In this document: positions 5,255 to 5,908 of the stretch, piece after piece
How positions within the stretch are numbered: position 1 is the first letter of the stretch
Layout of the letters: each line of letters opens with the position of its first letter
Assembly: GCA_028697615.1 (NCBI GenBank)
Contig: JAQVET010000042.1
Coordinates: forward strand, 1-5,908
DNA length: 5,908 bases
Direction: 5' to 3'
DNA from: Minisyncoccota bacterium
GTDB lineage: Bacteria; Patescibacteriota; Minisyncoccia; Minisyncoccales; GCA-002788555
Program-made: the position numbers and the translations under genes
Notes under the pieces: generated by a model
The model's database searches: none
What the model saw: the letters and a program-made list of their open reading frames with translations, nothing else
Told to the model about the DNA's origin: nothing

Positions 5255-5908
5255 TTATGACCTGTGTTTTTTTAATATTTCCAGTATCTTCTCTTTTTTA
5301 TCTATTTTTTCCCAGGTAAAATTTTTTTCTTCTCTACCAAAATGTCCATAGCAAGCAGTTTGACGATATATTGGTCTTAAAAGATCAAGCTGATGAATAA
5401 TCATCCCTGGGGTCAAATCAAAAACTTTAGAAATAGTCTTAACTAGTTTTTCTTCAGTTAATTTTGGAAATTTATTTTGGTCTATTGTCCCAAAAGTATT
5501 GACATTTATTGACAGTGGTTTTGTTATTCCAATGGCATAAGCAATTTGAATTTCGCATTTCTGGCAAACACCAGAAGCAACGATATTTTTAGCAATATAT
5601 CGCGCCATATATGCGCCAGAACGATCAACTTTTGTTGGATCTTTCCCAGAAAAACAACCTCCACCTACGTGTCCCATACCACCATAGGTATCAACAATAA
5701 CTTTTCTCCCAGTTGCTCCACAATCAGCAACTGGTCCGCCGATGACAAAACGGCCAGTATTGTTAATATAAAATTTCGTTTTAGGATTAAGATAATCTTT
5801 ACAAACTGGTTTTATTACCTCTTCTATAATACCTTTTCTTAATTTTAAAATCGAAATATCAGGATTATGTTGAGCGGCTATAACTACAGAATGTAAAGCA
5901 ACTGGACG
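5255..5908 (-). CDS. metK: S-adenosylmethionine synthetase, C-terminal part
   Basis: The reading frame is open to the right edge of the window, so the N-terminal part lies outside. The visible 217 residues are over half of the usual 380-400. The enzyme makes S-adenosylmethionine from methionine and ATP in the cytoplasm. The fragment begins RPVALHSVVIAAQHNPD and continues with GRFVIGGP, ADCGATGRK, VDTYGG, FSGKDPTKVDRS and, near the end, RPIYRQTACYGHFGRE. Active-site residues expected in these blocks (R of GRF, D of ADCG, RK of GRK, K of SGKD, D of KVDR) are all present. This is the bacterial/eukaryotic family, not the separate archaeal MAT family. After VDTYGGM the protein has GHVGGGC where many bacteria have ARHGGGA. 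An internal ATG at 5675-5677 is not the start, because the conserved sequence continues upstream of it. The TAA stop is 65 bases before the phosphatase gene. Confidence 0.95.
   Translation of the reverse strand, partial: RPVALHSVVIAAQHNPDISILKLRKGIIEEVIKPVCKDYLNPKTKFYINNTGRFVIGGPVADCGATGRKVIVDTYGGMGHVGGGCFSGKDPTKVDRSGAYMARYIAKNIVASGVCQKCEIQIAYAIGITKPLSINVNTFGTIDQNKFPKLTEEKLVKTISKVFDLTPGMIIHQLDLLRPIYRQTACYGHFGREEKNFTWEKIDKKEKILEILKKHRS

Noticed and set aside
5255..5677. A short 140-residue MetK starting at the internal ATG, as if truncated
   Set aside because: The frame is open upstream to the window edge, and those 77 codons encode conserved MetK sequence including GRFVIGGP and GRK.
5546..5842. 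98-codon plus-strand frame across metK
   Set aside because: The opposite strand encodes continuous, highly conserved MetK sequence, so this frame is a shadow.
1..5908. CRISPR array, insertion sequence, toxin-antitoxin or phage genes
   Set aside because: No regularly spaced direct repeats, transposase, integrase or paired small ORFs are visible. All sizeable stretches are explained by the listed genes.

Overview
The window is AT-rich and gene-dense, and most likely comes from a small-genome bacterium of the Patescibacteria (CPR) type. The MetK is of the bacterial family, the tRNA-Pro has the bacterial C1-G72 pair and A73 with no encoded CCA, start codons lack clear Shine-Dalgarno sequences, and the proteins are rich in Lys, Ile and Asn. 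A DPANN archaeon is a less likely alternative. It is suggested by the TATA-like boxes 24-34 bases upstream of several starts, by U38 in the tRNA, and by the style of the small Ig-like protein. No in-frame TGA occurs in any gene here, so the standard bacterial code fits.

Layout from left to right. (1) Positions 1-170, minus strand: the first 56 codons of a PduL-type phosphotransacylase. (2) Positions 171-272: a short divergent control region with a good sigma70-like promoter reading right and a weaker one reading left. (3) Positions 273-2524, plus strand: iorA and iorB, the two subunits of a 2-oxoacid (indolepyruvate-type) ferredoxin oxidoreductase. The IorA has no C-terminal ferredoxin domain. 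(4) Positions 2562-2600: a perfect 19-bp-arm palindrome between two convergent units. (5) Positions 2609-4391, minus strand: a membrane-anchored Ig-like protein one base upstream of a D-glycerate 2-kinase gene. (6) Positions 4417-4488, minus strand: tRNA-Pro(CGG). (7) Positions 4550-4584: a second copy of the same palindrome. (8) Positions 4626-5189, minus strand: a histidine phosphatase. (9) Positions 5255-5908, minus strand: the C-terminal 217 residues of S-adenosylmethionine synthetase, continuing beyond the window.

How the genes fit together. IorAB would turn an aryl- or other 2-oxoacid into an acyl-CoA plus reduced ferredoxin. PduL could exchange the CoA for phosphate, giving an acyl phosphate that an acetate-type kinase elsewhere could use to make ATP. 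The divergent arrangement therefore suggests a small amino-acid or 2-oxoacid fermentation module. Glycerate 2-kinase would feed glycerate into lower glycolysis as 2-phosphoglycerate. MetK and the phosphatase are housekeeping or general functions.

The least explained elements are the pair of near-identical palindromes, which bracket the tRNA / Ig-like / glycerate kinase block. Nothing in the window amounts to a clear new defence or mobile system.
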